A DNA stretch of 64,000 nt, taken from positions 124,001 to 188,000 of the forward strand of contig NZ_JABFDJ010000005.1 of NCBI RefSeq assembly GCF_013403925.1, read 5' to 3'. This stretch comes from Winogradskyella wichelsiae (GTDB lineage Bacteria > Bacteroidota > Bacteroidia > Flavobacteriales > Flavobacteriaceae). Position numbers and translations under genes: made by a program. A model generated the notes under the pieces. The model did not search any database. It worked only from the letters and a program-made list of their open reading frames with translations, and had not been told where the DNA came from. Numbering within the stretch: the first letter of the stretch is position 1; every line of letters starts with the position of its first letter. Of the stretch, positions 8,950 through 17,103 are shown piece after piece.

Positions 8950-10143
8950 ATGAAAACAGCATATATAGTAAAAGCATACAGAACCGCAGTTGGTAAAGCA
9001 CCAAAAGGCGTGTTCCGTTTTAAAAGAACTGATGAATTAGCCGCAGAAACCATCAAACATATGATGAAAGAACTGCCTAATTTAGACCCAAAGCGTATTG
9101 ACGATGTCATTGTTGGTAACGCAATGCCCGAAGGAGCTCAAGGATTAAATATGGCGCGTTTAATTTCTTTAATGGGATTAGAAATCGTTGATGTCCCTGG
9201 AGTTACGGTTAACCGTTTTTGCTCTTCTGGAGTAGAAACAATTGGTATGGCAACAGCTAAGATTCAAGCCGGAATGGCAGATTGTATCATAGCTGGTGGT
9301 GCAGAAAGCATGAGTAGCGTACCTATGACAGGTTTTAAACCTGAATTAAATTATGATGAAATTGTAAAAGGAGGTCATGAAGATTATTATTGGGGAATGG
9401 GAAATACGGCTGAAGCAGTAGCCAACCAATTCAAAGTATCTCGTGAAGACCAAGATGAGTTTGCCTACAACTCGCACATGAAAGCTTTAAGAGCACAAGC
9501 AGAAAATCGTTTTCAAGATCAAATAGTACCTATTGAAGTCGATGAAACTTACATAGATGCCAACGGAAAAAAAGCAACCAGATCATATACGGTAACTAAA
9601 GATGAAGGTCCTCGTGCCGGAACAAGTAAAGAGGCTTTAGCCAAACTTAGAGCGGTATTTGCTGCCGGTGGAAGTGTTACTGCTGGTAACTCATCTCAAA
9701 TGAGTGACGGTGCTGCATTTGTTATGGTAATGAGTGAAGATATGGTGAAAGAATTAGGTTTAGAGCCTATTGCAAGAATGGTAAACTATGCTGCAGCAGG
9801 TGTTGAGCCTCGTATCATGGGAATCGGACCTGTAAAAGCAATTCCGAAAGCCTTAAAACAAGCTGGTTTAAAACAATCTGATTTAGAATTAATTGAATTA
9901 AACGAAGCCTTTGCTTCACAATCTTTGGCTGTAATTAGAGAATTAGACCTTAATCCAGATATCATTAACGTAAATGGTGGTGCCATTGCATTAGGTCACC
10001 CTTTAGGATGTACAGGAGCAAAATTATCTGTACAACTTTTTGATGAAATGCGTAAGCGAGATATGAGTGGTAAATATGGTGCAGTAACCATGTGTGTTGG
10101 TACAGGTCAAGGTGCTTGTGGCATATTTGAGTTTCTTTCTTAG
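8950..10143 (+). CDS. fadA: Acetyl-CoA C-acyltransferase (3-ketoacyl-CoA thiolase)
   Basis: This 397-residue thiolase cleaves 3-ketoacyl-CoA with CoA to release acetyl-CoA. Catalytic residues are all visible: nucleophile C91 in NRFCSSG, H350 in GHPLGCTG and C382 in the C-terminal CVGTGQGACG motif. Length is typical. It lies 78 bp after fadN; the gap holds short direct repeats (two copies of ATCTAAAAATCGAAT with slight changes around 8920-8944), an oddity in an otherwise tight operon. Confidence 0.95.
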   Translation: MKTAYIVKAYRTAVGKAPKGVFRFKRTDELAAETIKHMMKELPNLDPKRIDDVIVGNAMPEGAQGLNMARLISLMGLEIVDVPGVTVNRFCSSGVETIGMATAKIQAGMADCIIAGGAESMSSVPMTGFKPELNYDEIVKGGHEDYYWGMGNTAEAVANQFKVSREDQDEFAYNSHMKALRAQAENRFQDQIVPIEVDETYIDANGKKATRSYTVTKDEGPRAGTSKEALAKLRAVFAAGGSVTAGNSSQMSDGAAFVMVMSEDMVKELGLEPIARMVNYAAAGVEPRIMGIGPVKAIPKALKQAGLKQSDLELIELNEAFASQSLAVIRELDLNPDIINVNGGAIALGHPLGCTGAKLSVQLFDEMRKRDMSGKYGAVTMCVGTGQGACGIFEFLS

Positions 10144-10182
10144 AAAATAGATAAGAGAGAATAGAACAAAGAAAAAAGACTT

Positions 10183-10545
10183 ATGTGTGCAAAACAACGA
10201 CATAATTACAAGAACTTAAAAATTTGGAAACTCGGTTTAGAGATTACAAATGATATTTCTGATGTTTTGTTAGATTTTCCAAAACACGAAAGGTATGATT
10301 GAAGCAGTAGAGTTAGTAGATGTTCAGTATCAATGCCTAGCAACATTGCAGAAGGATCTTCTAGAACAGATAAATCATTTAGTCATTTTCTAGACATTGC
10401 TCTAGGTTCTTCATTTCAATTAGGAACGCAATTATTAGTAGCTAAACATAGACAATATTTAAACAACGAAGCATTAAAAAAACTTGAAGATAAAATAGAA
10501 GAATTCCAAAGAATGACAATGGGATTTCAAAACAGTCTCGCTTAG
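10183..10545 (+). pseudogene. Four-helix-bundle (S23-type) protein gene with an in-frame stop
   Basis: Reading from ATG at 10183, the frame gives MCAKQRHNYKNLKIWKLGLE..., the usual start of the four-helix-bundle proteins first found inside 23S rRNA intervening sequences. At 10300-10302 a TGA interrupts it, and the same frame then continues as SSRVSRCSVSMPSNIAEGSSR, the most conserved family motif, to a TAG at 10543. Homologues have Leu at the stop position (Y-x-L-S-S), so one T-to-G change of TTA would explain it. The remainder (121 codons) is intact. It sits inside the fadA-fadE gap with a different look from the operon. A sequencing error is the alternative; translation from the Met at 10333 would give only a C-terminal fragment. 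Confidence 0.85.
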
Positions 10546-10588
10546 AGTCTATCTTCTATTTTCTATCTTCTATAATCTATATAAAATT

Positions 10589-12397
10589 ATGGAAACAACA
10601 GATAAAGACTTACTAAGAGGCGGACAATTCTTGGTAAAAGAAACAAATTGTGAAGACGTTTTTACACCTGAAGATTTTTCAGAAGAACAAACCATGATGA
10701 AAGAATCCGTAACGGAATTCAACGATCGTGAAATCATTGCACATAAAGCCAGATTTGAAGCTAAAGACTATGCCTTAACTGAAGAAGTGATGCGTAAAGC
10801 TGGAGACATGGGCTTTTTAAGTGTTGCTGTTCCTGAAGCTTATGGCGGAATGGGAATGGGATTTGTATCTACGGTTTTAACTTGTGATTATATTTCTTCT
10901 GGTACAGGATCTTTCAGTACTGCTTTTGGTGCGCATACCGGAATTGGAACTATGCCAATTACATTATACGGAACTGAAGAACAAAAACAAAAATACGTAC
11001 CAAAATTAGCTTCTGGTGAGTGGTTTGGTGCTTACTGTTTAACAGAACCTGATGCAGGATCGGATGCCAATTCTGGTAAAACAACAGCTGCTTTATCTAA
11101 AGATGGAAAATCTTATAAAATTAACGGACAAAAAATGTGGATCTCAAATGCAGGTTTCTGTAGTTTGATGATTGTTTTTGCACGTATTGAAGATGATAAA
11201 AATATCACTGGATTTATTGTAGAATTTGATAAAGAAAATCCAAACGGAATTACTTTAGGTGAAGAAGAACATAAATTAGGTATTCGTGCGTCTTCTACAC
11301 GTCAAGTATTCTTTAATGACACTGTTGTTCCTTCAGAAAATATGTTAGCAGGTCGTGGTGAAGGTTTCAAAATTGCTATGAATGCGCTAAATGTAGGTCG
11401 TATTAAGTTGGCTGCGGCTTGTTTAGATTCGCAACGTAGAATTTTAACTACAGCAGTAAACTATGCTACAGAGCGTAAACAATTTAAAACCCCTATTGCA
11501 GAATTTGGCGCTATTAAAACCAAATTAGCAGAAATGGCTGCCAATGCTTATGCTGGTGAATCTGCAACCTATAGAGCTGCAAAAAATATTGAAGATAGAA
11601 TTGCAATGCGTGAGGCTGCCGGAAATACACATCAGGAAGCAGAATTAAAAGGTGTTGAAGAATATGCTATTGAATGTTCTATCTTAAAAGTTGCCGTATC
11701 TGAAGATGTGCAAGCTTCTGCAGATGAAGGAATTCAAATTTTTGGAGGAATGGGCTTCTCGGAAGATGCACCAATGGAATCTGCTTGGAGAGATGCTAGA
11801 ATTGCACGTATCTATGAAGGAACTAACGAAATCAACAGAATGTTATGTGTTGGTATGTTAGTAAAGAAAGCGATGAAAGGTCACGTAGATTTATTAGGTC
11901 CTGCTTCAAAAGTACAAGAAGAACTTATGGGTATTCCTTCTTTTGATACACCAGATTATTCTGAATTATTTTCAGAAGAAAAAGTAATGATTCAAAAGCT
12001 TAAAAAAGCATTCTTAATGGTTGCTGGTGGAGCAGTTCAAAAATTCGGACCTCAACTCGAAGAACACCAACAATTATTAATTGCGGCTGCAGATATCTTA
12101 ATTGAAATCTATATGGCAGAATCAGCAATTTTAAGAACTGAGAAAAATGCAAAGCGCTTTGGTGAAGACTCACAATCTGCACAAATTGCAATGGCAAAAT
12201 TATATTTATATCACGCTGTAGATATCGTTGAACAAAAAGGAAAAGAAAGTATTATTTCTTTTGCTGAAGGTGACGAGCAACGTATGATGTTAATGGGACT
12301 TAAACGTTTTACAAAATATGCAAACTATCCAGATATTGTAGATTTACGTATTGAGATCGCAGAAAAAGTAAAAGCAGAAAAGAAATACTGCTTCTAG
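10589..12397 (+). CDS. fadE: Acyl-CoA dehydrogenase, long form with C-terminal extension
   Basis: This 602-residue FAD enzyme performs the first oxidation of beta-oxidation. It has the three-part acyl-CoA dehydrogenase fold (N-terminal helices, the GAYCLTEPDAGSDA beta domain motif, C-terminal helices) and the catalytic base E410 in IYEGTNEINR. An extra helical domain of about 150 residues follows, as in Bacillus FadE and VLCAD-type enzymes. It is the last gene of the operon and is followed by a strong terminator. The four-helix-bundle pseudogene separates it from fadA. Confidence 0.95.
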   Translation: METTDKDLLRGGQFLVKETNCEDVFTPEDFSEEQTMMKESVTEFNDREIIAHKARFEAKDYALTEEVMRKAGDMGFLSVAVPEAYGGMGMGFVSTVLTCDYISSGTGSFSTAFGAHTGIGTMPITLYGTEEQKQKYVPKLASGEWFGAYCLTEPDAGSDANSGKTTAALSKDGKSYKINGQKMWISNAGFCSLMIVFARIEDDKNITGFIVEFDKENPNGITLGEEEHKLGIRASSTRQVFFNDTVVPSENMLAGRGEGFKIAMNALNVGRIKLAAACLDSQRRILTTAVNYATERKQFKTPIAEFGAIKTKLAEMAANAYAGESATYRAAKNIEDRIAMREAAGNTHQEAELKGVEEYAIECSILKVAVSEDVQASADEGIQIFGGMGFSEDAPMESAWRDARIARIYEGTNEINRMLCVGMLVKKAMKGHVDLLGPASKVQEELMGIPSFDTPDYSELFSEEKVMIQKLKKAFLMVAGGAVQKFGPQLEEHQQLLIAAADILIEIYMAESAILRTEKNAKRFGEDSQSAQIAMAKLYLYHAVDIVEQKGKESIISFAEGDEQRMMLMGLKRFTKYANYPDIVDLRIEIAEKVKAEKKYCF

Positions 12398-12420
12398 GAA
12401 TTTAGTTAAGTTGAATGGTT

Positions 12421-12468
12421 AAAAGCCAACACTTCCGATTCATGATTTTCGGTTGTGTTGGCTTTTTT
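12421..12468. terminator. Bidirectional terminator between fadE and the M56 gene
   Basis: Perfect 12-base arms (AAAAGCCAACAC and GTGTTGGCTTTT) surround a 22-base loop containing a small inner stem, followed by six T on the plus strand. The A-run on the other side gives four T on the minus strand, so it can also serve the convergent M56-amidase gene that ends at 12472. Confidence 0.88.
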
Positions 12469-12471
12469 AAT

Positions 12472-13884
12472 TTAGTTACTCTTTCTAATTTCTTCTAATC
12501 CTTCAAAAATTGAAGCTGCTATTTGCTTTTGACGATCCACATTCATCAAAACCTTATGATCCTCTTCATTCGTAATAAATCCGAGTTCTAATAATACACC
12601 AGGACTATTGATATGCCTAAAAATATACATAGGCACTGTTTTAAGTCCGCGATTGGTTGAAAATAATTCCATCTGGTTTTCTAATAAAATCTTGCCAAAT
12701 GCATAAGATTTATCCTTAAACTCGTCTTTGTCGTTGTAGTAAGCCTCTACTCCCTTTGTCAATGGATTTGAATGTGCATTGGCATGCAAACTTACAACTA
12801 GATCCGCATTTTGCGTATTAATAAATTCAACACGTTCTTGTAATGTTAAAAATGTATCCTCAGTTCTTGTGGTAATAATTCTGATATTATCACTACTCAA
12901 AAGAGATAACTGATGAGAAATATTTAAAACAATATTTTTCTCATCTAAATTACCAGAATCATGTCCTCCATGACCTGCATCTATAACAACTACGAGCGGT
13001 TCTTTTAAGTCTTTGTAAGAACTTAATACAAAGATGCCTGCAAGAAGTAAGCTGACAGATATAATGTTTAAAGTTCGTTTGAATACTGATGATTTTGATT
13101 GATGTAACATAATAATTCGATTTTTGATTTGAATGAAATTAAATCCGCTAGTTAGAGGAACGCGGTATTCCTTTTGCCCTAAGTTTATTATAGTATTTGA
13201 GTAATTTTCGATAGCAATGCCAGATAAAACGGATTGTTCATCGGCTAAATATTCATGATTTTGTAAAATAGACATGTTGTACATCCATATAAATGGGTTA
13301 AACCAAAATATGCACTTCAACAATTCTAAAAGTATAATATCTAAAGTGTGATATTCTTCACTATGTACAGTTTCATGTGCTAAAACACTTAAATAATCAT
13401 CGTTAGACAAAACATGATTTTCAGGAATAAACATATAATTAAAAAAACTAGACACCATATCCGAATCGGTAACCGTAATTATTTTTAACCTTTCAACACG
13501 TTTATAATCGTGTCTTGTCAACTTATAAATCTTCAATAAATTCTTTAAAAATCGTAACATGAAAAAACCAGAAACCATAAAATAAATAATGAATACAGGA
13601 TTTATAGATGATTGATGTACTGGTGTAACCTCATCAAAAGTAATAGCTTCGATATGTGGAGTTTCAAAAGTCGACTCTGTAATTCTTTCTAAAGGTATTT
13701 CAGTAATACTAGGGACGGCATTAAATAGTTCTATTTCAATAAATGGAGCTACCAAACACAAAAGGATAGAACCAATTAGGAAAAACCGATTAAATTGAAA
13801 TGTTTTTTGCTTTCTAAGTAACAAGAAATAAACAGCATAAGAACAGCCTAAGCTAATGACGGTATATATAAAATAATTAATCAT
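12472..13884 (-). CDS. M56 (BlaR1-type) membrane protease fused to an N-acetylmuramoyl-L-alanine amidase domain
   Basis: This 470-residue protein joins two modules. Residues 1-290 are an M56/BlaR1 integral membrane zinc protease: membrane helices near 1-20, 35-52, 97-112 and 272-290, and the HExxH motif H170-E171-T-V-H174. Residues 297-465 are an Amidase_3 domain with all four expected zinc or catalytic residues: H305 (DAGHGG), E315, H367 (SLHAN) and E433 (LELGF). In BlaR1 and MecR1 the C-terminal sensor is a penicillin-binding domain; here an apparently active amidase takes its place, outside the membrane. The BlaI gene overlaps its start by 8 bp. Likely role: sensing cell-wall material or damage and cleaving the BlaI repressor. 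Function is inferred from family architecture. Confidence 0.85.
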   Translation of the reverse strand: MINYFIYTVISLGCSYAVYFLLLRKQKTFQFNRFFLIGSILLCLVAPFIEIELFNAVPSITEIPLERITESTFETPHIEAITFDEVTPVHQSSINPVFIIYFMVSGFFMLRFLKNLLKIYKLTRHDYKRVERLKIITVTDSDMVSSFFNYMFIPENHVLSNDDYLSVLAHETVHSEEYHTLDIILLELLKCIFWFNPFIWMYNMSILQNHEYLADEQSVLSGIAIENYSNTIINLGQKEYRVPLTSGFNFIQIKNRIIMLHQSKSSVFKRTLNIISVSLLLAGIFVLSSYKDLKEPLVVVIDAGHGGHDSGNLDEKNIVLNISHQLSLLSSDNIRIITTRTEDTFLTLQERVEFINTQNADLVVSLHANAHSNPLTKGVEAYYNDKDEFKDKSYAFGKILLENQMELFSTNRGLKTVPMYIFRHINSPGVLLELGFITNEEDHKVLMNVDRQKQIAASIFEGLEEIRKSN

Positions 13885-14263
13885 TAGCTTTCTTTTGGTC
13901 CATTTTCTGCTTTAATAAAGCTTGAAGTTCTTCTAGCTCTTGCATAGACAAATCTGCATTTTTTGTAAAAAACGAAGCAAATTGTGCTTTAGAATCATTA
14001 AAAAAATGTTGAATCATTCCGTTAACTTGCTTAGTGAAATAATCGTTCTTTTTAAGAATAGGAAAATAAGCTTTGTCTCTACCTAAACGCTCAAAACCAA
14101 TATAATTCTTATCCGTCATACGTTTTAATAACGTAGAAATAGTAGTATAAGCTGGTCTCGGTTCTGGAAACTTTTCTACAATATCTTTCATAAATCCTTT
14201 TTCAAGCATCCATAAATACTTCATTATCTGAAGCTCTGATTTATTAAGTTGTTTTATATCCAC
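13877..14263 (-). CDS. BlaI/MecI-family transcriptional repressor
   Basis: This 128-residue protein has the BlaI winged helix (KSELQIMKYLW at the start, TISTLLKRMTDKNYIGFERLGR as recognition helix and wing) and a C-terminal dimerisation helix. The start is GTG at 14263; the sequence begins as BlaI proteins usually do and no better upstream codon exists. Its stop region overlaps the M56-amidase start by 8 bp, so both are translated from one mRNA. A perfect BlaI-type operator covers its promoter, pointing to autorepression lifted by M56-dependent cleavage. Confidence 0.92.
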   Translation of the reverse strand: MDIKQLNKSELQIMKYLWMLEKGFMKDIVEKFPEPRPAYTTISTLLKRMTDKNYIGFERLGRDKAYFPILKKNDYFTKQVNGMIQHFFNDSKAQFASFFTKNADLSMQELEELQALLKQKMDQKKAND

Positions 14264-14277
14264 AATTATAGTTTTAA

Positions 14278-14312
14278 TACTACAAATGTAGTAATATAAT
14301 TTAATTATCCAA
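14278..14312 (-). promoter_or_regulatory. blaI promoter with a perfect BlaI operator over the -7 box
   Basis: The 16-bp palindrome TACTACAAATGTAGTA (14278-14293) has perfect 7-bp arms and contains TACA-nn-TGTA, the core of known BlaI/MecI operators. On the minus strand the same bases include the -7 box TACATTTG (14290-14283). A TTG at 14312-14310 lies 19 bases upstream, inside the 17-23 range for Bacteroidota promoters. The GTG start of blaI is 15 bp downstream. Repressor binding would block this promoter directly. Confidence 0.85.
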
Positions 14313-14329
14313 ATTCAACTTAAAAAATA

Positions 14330-14337
14330 TACCTTTG
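14330..14337 (+). promoter_or_regulatory. Candidate -7 box for the CBM9 lipoprotein gene
   Basis: TACCTTTG matches TAnnTTTG exactly and lies 74 bp before the start codon. No TTG is seen at the right distance. The BlaI operator is 37 bp upstream, so this divergent promoter could also feel BlaI; that is speculative. Confidence 0.4.
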
Positions 14338-14411
14338 AGATCATTATTAAAACTTGGAAAACTAAGTCTCAAACTGTAAAGACAATAAAATTTAATTACA
14401 AAAAATAACCC

Positions 14412-15209
14412 ATGAAAAAAGCCACTTACCTCCTACTTCTTTTAACGCTTCTTTTTAATTGTAAAAATGAATCGAAAACAGAGAAAATAAATGCAAATAA
14501 AGAAACGACACAACCTTCGCAGAAAACAGCTTCTACTAAAATTGAAAAGCAACTACGAGAAGTTTACAAATCTGAAGACAATATTATTGTAGATGCTGTG
14601 GCTAATGATTCTGCATGGGCAAAAAGTAAATGGTATGCTTTAGACCAAGTTTGGTTGGGAGATTCACTTACCAAAGAGGATTATTCTGGTCGTTTTAAAT
14701 TAAGTTGGACAAATGATGCTCTTTATATTTTAGCCGAAATAAAAGACGATACTCTAATAGATAAGATTGAAGATCCATTAGTAAAATGGTGGGATGATGA
14801 CTGTTTAGAAATTTTTGTAGATGAAGACAATAGTGGTGGAGAACATCAATATAATCACAACGCCTTTGCCTATCATATTGCTTTAGATGGAAACATAGTG
14901 GATATGTCTACTGAAAAAATAGGAAAACTTTACAACTCTCATATAGAATCTAAAAATAGAACGACAGGAAATACAACCATTTGGGAAGTAAAAATGTCCT
15001 TATATGATGATTCTTATAACGATAAGGGTTCTAATACACCGGTTAAATTAAGTGTAAACAAAAAAATAGGCTTTGCCATTGCCTACTGTGACAATGACAA
15101 AAGCCTAGAACGTGAAAACTTTATTGGTTCTATTCCTGTAGAAGGCGAAGATAAAAACAGAGGTTGGATCGATGCTAATATCTTCGGAACACTTCTTTTA
15201 AAAGAATAA
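14412..15209 (+). CDS. Lipoprotein with a CBM9-like carbohydrate-binding domain
   Basis: This 265-residue protein starts with a lipoprotein signal (MKKATYLLLLLTLLFNC, lipid-attached Cys at 17), then a charged linker to about residue 50. The rest matches the CBM9-like/DOMON sandwich: an opening ANDSAWAKSKW-type 'small subtraction' motif, LSWTNDALYILAEIKDD, and WWDDDCLEIFVD with its acidic patch. Such proteins bind sugars or sit on the cell surface with glycan-active enzymes. It converges on the GH15 gene with no gap, next to the trehalose genes, which fits carbohydrate handling. The ligand is unknown. Confidence 0.8.
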   Translation: MKKATYLLLLLTLLFNCKNESKTEKINANKETTQPSQKTASTKIEKQLREVYKSEDNIIVDAVANDSAWAKSKWYALDQVWLGDSLTKEDYSGRFKLSWTNDALYILAEIKDDTLIDKIEDPLVKWWDDDCLEIFVDEDNSGGEHQYNHNAFAYHIALDGNIVDMSTEKIGKLYNSHIESKNRTTGNTTIWEVKMSLYDDSYNDKGSNTPVKLSVNKKIGFAIAYCDNDKSLERENFIGSIPVEGEDKNRGWIDANIFGTLLLKE

Positions 15210-17021
15210 TTAATTCTTTGTTCTAATTGTATTTTTTACATTTTCTTCGGCCGTAGTAACGTTAGATAAATTTATAGCCGTTTCAATGAGTGCTAAATGC
15301 GAATAAGCTTGTGGAAAATTACCTAACAAACGTTTCGTTTTAAAGTCTATATCTTCACTAAATAGACCTAAATGATTACTGTAAGATAATAGTTTTTCAA
15401 ATTGCTCTGTGGCCTTTTGCTCTTCACCTATTTTGTATAAACTATTAATAAACCAGAAGGTACAGATGGTAAATGATGAGGATGGTAACCCAAAATCATC
15501 TTTGGTTTTATAACGGTATAATAAACCTTCATAACACAAATCGCGCTCAATGGCTTTTACGGTGCTTACAAATTTTGGGTGTTTAGCATCTATAAAACCA
15601 TAAGATTCCATTAATAAAACAGAAGCATCTAAATCTTCCGAATTATAAGCTTGGGTAAATGCTTGCGCTTTTTCGTTCCAAGCATTATCCATAATATCCT
15701 TACGTATTTCTTTTTCTAAAGCTTCCCATTTTGGTAGTTTAGAGGTTTTACCTAAAAGTTTAGCCACTTTTAAAGCCTTATCAACAGCTGTCCAACATAA
15801 CACTTTAGAGAATGTAAAATGCTGATCGCCTTCTCTAAATTCCCAAATACCTTTATCAGGTTCTTGCCAATGCTTACTTACCACCCAAACAATACCTTTA
15901 GTCATGGTCCAAAGCTCTTCACCGTTATCAATATCGTTACTAAAATTAACGAGTAATTGGTGAATCACATCCATTAAAATACCATAAATGTCATTCTGCT
16001 TTTGCATGTAAGCGGCGTTTCCTACTCTAACCGGACTCGATCCTTTATAACCAGAAAGGTGATCTAGAGATTCTTCCGTTAGTTTCTTTTCACCACTAAT
16101 ACCATACATAATCTGTAACTTTTCATCCTTATCTGGCATCAGATCAATGATAAATTTAAGATAACGTCTGGCGATATTTTTATGTCCTAATTGCGACATC
16201 ACTTTAATCACCATAGAGGCATCTCTAATCCAACAGAAACGGTAATCCCAGTTTCTAACTTCACCAATGGTTTCTGGTAAAGAGGTGGTTGCAGCTGCTA
16301 AAACGGCCCCTGTTTTATCATAACTCAACAACTTTAAAGTCATTGCGCTACGCGATATTTGCTCGTTAAACTTTTTGTAAGTTGGTGTGCGCTCTAACCA
16401 ATTTAACCAATATACTTTGGTACGTTCGTATTCTAAGCTTGCATATTTTAAGTGTGGTACAAACAATTTCTCATTGTATCCCACTAAAAAGAAATGATCA
16501 CTATCTAATACAATTGTATCACCATTTAAAACCGCCTCTTTATCTAAATCTGTGTATAAAAATAAAGTATCGTAAGTATCTTCATTATTAAGACTTACAA
16601 TGAAATCATCTTTTACATAAGTAGACGTGACTCCTTTTGCATATTCTAACTTAGGATCGTAAGCCACTTTTAATTCTGGCTGACCCGAAACATATTTAAG
16701 ATATCTAATAAATTCTGGTGGTGAATGATACGTTCCATTTGGCTTGTGATATCTTGGCATAAAGTCAATAACTTCAAAAACATCGTTGTCTTTGGTAAAA
16801 CGTGTGACTAATATTGCTGTGTTTTCTTGATAAAACTGATCGGTCGTATAGCCGTCATCAACAATAAAACCAAAGCTTCCTCCGATATTATCATCTAGCA
16901 ATTTTGCGAATACTGATGCAGAATCAAATTTAGGCAAACAACACCAGTCAATAGACGCATCTTTTGATACTAAAGCGGCACTTCTACAATTTCCTATAAT
17001 TCCGTAATCTAAATTATTCAT
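15210..17021 (-). CDS. Glycoside hydrolase family 15 protein (glucoamylase or trehalase type)
   Basis: This 603-residue cytoplasmic protein (no signal peptide) begins with the typical MNNLDYGIIGNCRSAALVS and DWCCLPKFDS segments of bacterial GH15 proteins, followed by a beta-sandwich domain to about residue 220 and an (alpha/alpha)6 barrel with GEVRNWDYRFCWIRDASM. GH15 members of this length hydrolyse alpha-glucans or trehalose. It is divergent from the OtsA-OtsB fusion, 82 bp away, so trehalose turnover is a good guess. Substrate cannot be decided by sequence alone. Confidence 0.9.
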   Translation of the reverse strand: MNNLDYGIIGNCRSAALVSKDASIDWCCLPKFDSASVFAKLLDDNIGGSFGFIVDDGYTTDQFYQENTAILVTRFTKDNDVFEVIDFMPRYHKPNGTYHSPPEFIRYLKYVSGQPELKVAYDPKLEYAKGVTSTYVKDDFIVSLNNEDTYDTLFLYTDLDKEAVLNGDTIVLDSDHFFLVGYNEKLFVPHLKYASLEYERTKVYWLNWLERTPTYKKFNEQISRSAMTLKLLSYDKTGAVLAAATTSLPETIGEVRNWDYRFCWIRDASMVIKVMSQLGHKNIARRYLKFIIDLMPDKDEKLQIMYGISGEKKLTEESLDHLSGYKGSSPVRVGNAAYMQKQNDIYGILMDVIHQLLVNFSNDIDNGEELWTMTKGIVWVVSKHWQEPDKGIWEFREGDQHFTFSKVLCWTAVDKALKVAKLLGKTSKLPKWEALEKEIRKDIMDNAWNEKAQAFTQAYNSEDLDASVLLMESYGFIDAKHPKFVSTVKAIERDLCYEGLLYRYKTKDDFGLPSSSFTICTFWFINSLYKIGEEQKATEQFEKLLSYSNHLGLFSEDIDFKTKRLLGNFPQAYSHLALIETAINLSNVTTAEENVKNTIRTKN

Positions 17022-17103
17022 TAATTTTTTGGTTTAAAATGATGATAAAAATTCTAATTTCTTTAAATTAACGAAAAACTTGAAAACCATCCAAAATATT
17101 ATC

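Noticed and set aside
10300..10302. Selenocysteine or recoded TGA in the four-helix-bundle gene
   Set aside because: Relatives have Leu there, the family has no redox site and no SECIS-like hairpin was noticed; a nonsense mutation is simpler.
17080..17103. TTG start at 17080 for the trehalose fusion
   Set aside because: The family begins at MNKTIIVSNRLP, encoded from the ATG at 17104.
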